Origin: Rotaria macrura
Taxonomy: Eukaryota > Rotifera > Eurotatoria > Philodinida > Philodinidae
Length of the DNA: 64,000 nt
NCBI GenBank assembly: GCA_900239685.1
Contig: OENT01000397.1
Coordinates: 1 to 64,000, forward strand
Reading direction: 5' to 3'
A model generated the notes under the pieces. That model made no database searches and was not told where the DNA came from. It worked only from the letters and a program-made list of their open reading frames with translations. The position numbers and the translations under genes are program-made. Positions 59,531 through 64,000 of the stretch are shown piece by piece (the stretch's first letter is position 1; the number at the start of each line of letters is the position of its first letter).

Positions 59531-62500
59531 TGCCCAACAAACAGTGCATAATACACGTGCACGAATGGCATCATCTGATTCGTGGTCGCCATTAAAAAAT
59601 TTACCAACGATTTTAATGACACGAACATCATTTAAAGTCAACGAAGATCATCTATTAAATTTAGCTATAAAAGCGCGGTTAGAAAATCGTGAATGTGGCT
59701 ATTTATCTAGACGTGGTGGGCCAGATACATCATCATCGCCGAATAAATGGCAATTAAAATGGTTTGTGCTTTATCAAAATTTACTTTTCTATTATGATAA
59801 TGTGAATTCATCTAAACCACAAGGAGTTTATTTCCTTGAAAGTTGTTATGCATCAAGATCAGCAGCAAAAAATAGTAAAGATGAAAAAAAGTTGGTAAGT
59901 ACATTTGAAATTTATTTCCTACATCCATTAATATTGTACAGAGATATAAAATTTCATTTTATTTTTAAATCATGTTTCAACTAAATTTTACCTTATATGT
60001 TATGAGTATGAACACATGACATGCACTTCGTGTCTTTTCTATAATAAGTAAAAACTAAATATTAATTATTAAATCAAATTTGAAAAAGTACTTTTTTTTT
60101 TGTTTATTGAAAAATTTAACAAAGATATATTTACGTATACATATTGCGACTTTTATAATTAAAGAATAGTTCATGCAGAGTTCAACTTTTGTTCAAGTTG
60201 ATAGCTTCTTAAAAGTCATATTGATCGTAATTTACCGACATTAATCTTTTATTCAAATTTTTTCTTCCGGAAAGCGAGCATCAATTTAGATTAAAACGGA
60301 TAAATAAGACGTGACACTCCAACGATCAACTTCACTCAAAGAAGAACATAATATCTAAAGAATTTCTACGTTGAATAAACAACGCGCATTTTAACATGAC
60401 ATTCTATGTTATTCGAAATTTCACATTGCATATTGAAGTCGTATCAAAACAAATAATCACAGACATATGATTCATTTTTTAACAGTTATGAACAGTCATA
60501 GTTTTCTTGTTGTAATAAGAAAAAGCCAAGAGTGTCAGATAATGCTACAAGTATTAAGAATGAATGAGGGATTGGAAATTCAGACTTGCTCACGCATTAA
60601 CAACAATCAAAGGACAAATATGTTAATTTTATTGTCATAGCAAATCATTCGATTCAATATTTGAGTTCATAAAGTTGAATCAACCTCTGGATTTATCCTG
60701 AAATAGAAGTAGATAACAAGTTTTAATGTAAAATATCAGTTATCCAAAGAAATACAATATGCAGTTTCTATATACATATATTGAATTCTATATCTTCTAG
60801 TTTAGCTGCATTGATGAGTAGAACGTGCTCAATGTTCTCATTGATAAAAATAACTTCAAGAACCTTGACTTAGCATGCGCATGAATGACATCAAAAAGAA
60901 TATGCTTCTCTATTTTAAGTTTTCAGAAACAAGACAGCCTATTTGTAGAATGTTTGAAAATTTAATGCTCGAAAACCATTTATGCTGAATATACTTTTTA
61001 TTATCTATTACTAGACTAATGTCGTTAAAAACATAAAAAGAACAATATGCCAACTATGATTTACTTCAAAATGATAACATGTATCAATTTATAGATGTGT
61101 AAATAATATGCAAGATAAAATCTTCATAAATCTATTAGCTGAAGTTTTTCGGTTTCTGATCTCGAGAGAATTTATTCCTACAGCTTCATGAAGAATTCTC
61201 TATTTAGTTGTTTTCTTTTTGTTCTTTGATTTACTTATTTATCTACAAGTCAATGTCGAGATTAATTCTTTGATTGATCAATTAAAGAATATTGAATCAC
61301 AAGGTTTAAGTTTCTACGGGAACAAGCTTTTTTCTTTCTTCAAATTTCGGTGATGTTGATAGAACCAGAAAATCTGATTTACATGGTTTAACATATCTCT
61401 AGTAGAAAAAACAAAAATTATCAATATTTTCTGAATGCAACGATATGAATTCTAAAAATAAAAACAAATTGTTTAGATTGTGTTTTTTATACGATTCATA
61501 TTTATTTTGATGGATACTATTTTTGAGTGAAAAATTTTTTCAACAGAGACTGATATAGTTTGATTTCCTTCATGGTATCATAAGACATAAAATAATATTT
61601 ACATATCTTATTTCCTAGAATTGTTTTTCAATATCATATACACGTGATGGTCGTAATGCAACTGAATTTTCCGCTGAATCTGAAACGGATTGTCAAGTAT
61701 GGATTGAATGTATACAAACATGCAGGTTAAATTAATCATAAACGATAAATTTCATTACATATATATATATATAATGGTATTTCAATTCTAGTTATAATCG
61801 TCTATTATCATTGAAAGAAGAATTGGAACAAAAATATCATCATCTATCACAAGTTTATGAAAGTGAAGCTAAAACAAAATATCAATATTTACAACAAGTT
61901 GAAGAATTATCCACTGAAGTTCGAGAATTACGACGTGAAGTAAATATGACGAAATATGAATTCGTTTGATTTATATGAACTTATATTTTTAGTTATCTCG
62001 TTATCGTCGTCAACATCATATGTTACGTACGAAAAGTATTGCCGAAGAAGATACAAAAGAACTACGTAAAATAAAAAAAGTTCAAAGTCTTTGTCGTGGT
62101 TGGCTATATCGACAAAGATGGAAACGTATCGTTGAAGAATACATACGGTATTATTATGAGTCTTTCTAATGCCGATACAGTTATTTTTAAGAGACATGAG
62201 ACATGCTCATTTATGTTATCAATTAGAAAAAAAGCCTTTTACCGCTAATGATCTTTTGCAATCGTAGTATTTAGTAGTTGTTACCGTCGAAAGAATTATT
62301 AATCTTAATAATGATTTCATGAAAGCATTAAAAATAGCTCGAGAACTTGTACTTCTTATAATGATTACAAGCATAACTTCGACCATAAGATCTTAAGATT
62401 TGTTTTTTCTTCATACAGATCAAGGGACTTCGAAAACATTTAATTAGATCAATAAGTTTACTGAGTATATACACGTAAGTTGTTTCTGCTCATTCTCATG

Positions 62501-64000
62501 CTTATACATCAGATAGAGACTGACCAGTCTCACATGAGTGCGTAAAAATCATAAAAGTTGAAATATCAACGAATTCGTTCGATTGAATTGAAACTTTCTT
62601 CATAGAACTCAAAGTTCTCGTCATTCAGAACTAGAACACAAACAGTTGGATAGAATAGTAGACTTGTTTTATCTTGTGAATTTAACGAATCTATTCAATT
62701 TTTCTCATGTAACACAATATAAGTTTAAATTCTAGAGATCTACTCAAAATCCCAAAGTCGAAACGTCACTATTTACAAATACTTTTTCTCGAAAGATTTC
62801 AAGTATTGATTAAGTTCTATTGAATCACTTCTAAGTAGATTCAACCGAATTTTGTAAATCCCATTGAAATCAAACATAGATCACATTTTACTTTCATTAT
62901 TTTGATCCGGCAGTTTTACACTGCATTGAAACTTTAAAAAACTCTAGAAGATACATGTAGGAGCCTATCTGTGCTGTTGATAGGTGATAAGATGCGTAGT
63001 ATTAAATTATTACATTAGAAATATAATCAAAAGAAAAATCTGACCCATTCGATAAGACTTAGAACACATTAAATTCAAAATCATCTTAATGAAAAATTCA
63101 ATGTCGGCGATATTTTGTATCAAAAAATTATTCAAATAATCAATAGGTACATTACCTATCGAAGTGAAACTTTCAATAACTGAATAGATTATGTCAGCCA
63201 AAAATAGGCATCGTTTAAACAGTTAATATGTTTCATTTTGTGTGAACTAAGAAGAGAAGCATATTATTTCTGTTCGTAAGATGGAAATATCTTTTGAATG
63301 AAGATTATTCATGTATGTGAAATCGTTGAAAATAATTATTTATTCTAATGATTACATTGTTTTTTTACAAAACACAGAAAATCTTATGCAGACATTTGAT
63401 AGTCAAATTGTTCTTGTGAATATCAATATGATATTCTCATGTATATATTTGTATAATATATTTTAGTTCTCCACATGCAGAAATGATGCGTAAACGTAAT
63501 AATATTATATTTAATTTGGTTGAAAGTGAACGCGAATATGTTCATCAATTGGAAATTCTTGTTGCAAATTATGTTCGGCCATTTCGAATGGGTAGAGAAA
63601 TTTAATAATTTCGTAATAGAGAAATAATTGGTTTGTTTTTTTTTTTAAATCTTTTCTTCTAGCTGCTAGTTCCAAAAAGCCACCAATAACACACGAAGAT
63701 GTCAATTCAATATTTCTGAATAGGTTTTAATCTCTTCTTGATTGAAAATATTGCGACTTATTTTCATCATTCTAGTGAAATAATTCTTTTTCTCCATCAA
63801 ATTTTCTACAAGGGTCTATCAAAAAAATTAGAACAATGGCCAACGTTTTACACTGGTATGTCGAATAAAAGGAAAATTAACAAATTCATTAAGATCACGA
63901 GTTTATAAATTGTTCTATTTCAGGTGATTTATTCGATATGTTTATATCGATGTTACATATTTATTTAGAATATGTTCGAAATCATCATTATAGTTTACAA
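59478..64000 (+). CDS. RASGRF: RasGRF-type guanine-nucleotide exchange factor (5' part, cut by window end)
   Basis: RasGRF proteins activate Ras and Rac by nucleotide exchange in response to calcium/calmodulin. Exons seen: 59,478-59,894, 61,619-61,725, 61,792-61,939, 61,993-62,147, 63,467-63,591, 63,663-63,723, 63,776-63,855 and 63,924 onward, all in phase. Domains in order: an Asn run of 11 near the N-terminus; a PH domain ([43 protein letters not shown]); a coiled coil ([19 protein letters not shown]); an IQ calmodulin-binding motif ([18 protein letters not shown]); and the start of the DH domain ([48 protein letters not shown]). The rest of DH, the second PH and the CDC25 domain lie outside. 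The first ATG is 59,478, but CATGCAG there could also be a splice acceptor, so an upstream exon is possible. Confidence 0.93.
59495..59530 (+). repeat. AAT microsatellite coding a poly-Asn run
   Basis: About nine AAT units plus AAC codons give eleven Asn in a row, close to the N-terminus of RasGRF. In-frame and probably length-variable. Confidence 0.85.

Noticed and set aside
1..64000. CRISPR arrays, bacterial operons, tRNA and rRNA genes
   Set aside because: No spaced direct repeats, no tRNA cloverleaf or TTCRA arm in context, and spliced genes throughout point to a eukaryotic genome; no such feature was found.

Overview
The window looks like nuclear DNA of a small metazoan, most likely a bdelloid rotifer (Rotaria or a relative). 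It is strongly AT-rich, many introns are 40-65 bp with GT-AG borders, and it carries clear animal orthologues: ribosomal protein S16, an FMNL-type formin and RasGRF. Two further clues fit bdelloids: an ADP-ribosyltransferase joined to tetratricopeptide repeats, a family greatly expanded in that group, and secreted proteins built from fungal-type (CBM1-like) cysteine modules. The species is an inference; no search could be run.

Layout. 1-5,980: a 528-bp foldback element, a 10-bp minisatellite, an intronless nucleotide-sugar-transporter-like gene (minus) and long gene-poor stretches. 5,988-8,459: a decayed multi-exon zinc-finger gene (minus) with a hAT-type MITE sitting at one of its splice donors. 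8,536-21,443: a decayed jockey-like LINE that has been the target of other elements: a pogo-like element inside ORF1, a 6.1-kb CACTA-like element inside ORF2 and a truncated Tc/mariner-like element in the 3' end next to an ambiguous base (21,010). Removing either of the first two, with one TA, rejoins the LINE reading frame exactly. 21,444-33,433: a near-perfect 69-bp palindrome, an unrecognised four-exon gene, two CBM1-like secreted-protein genes with TATA boxes, two small putative membrane proteins and the ART-TPR gene, which has an apparent frameshift. 33,434-43,700: mostly gene-free, with a MITE-like hairpin and the RPS16 gene (minus). 43,705-64,000: a complete FMNL formin of about 30 exons and the first eight exons of RasGRF, cut by the window end.

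How the genes work together. Formin and RasGRF are both cytoskeleton or small-GTPase regulators in tandem, but nothing in the sequence shows co-regulation. The two CBM1-like genes share promoter layout and a distinctive six-cysteine module and are probably paralogues. The transposable-element block shows a clear order: LINE first, then the DNA elements into it.
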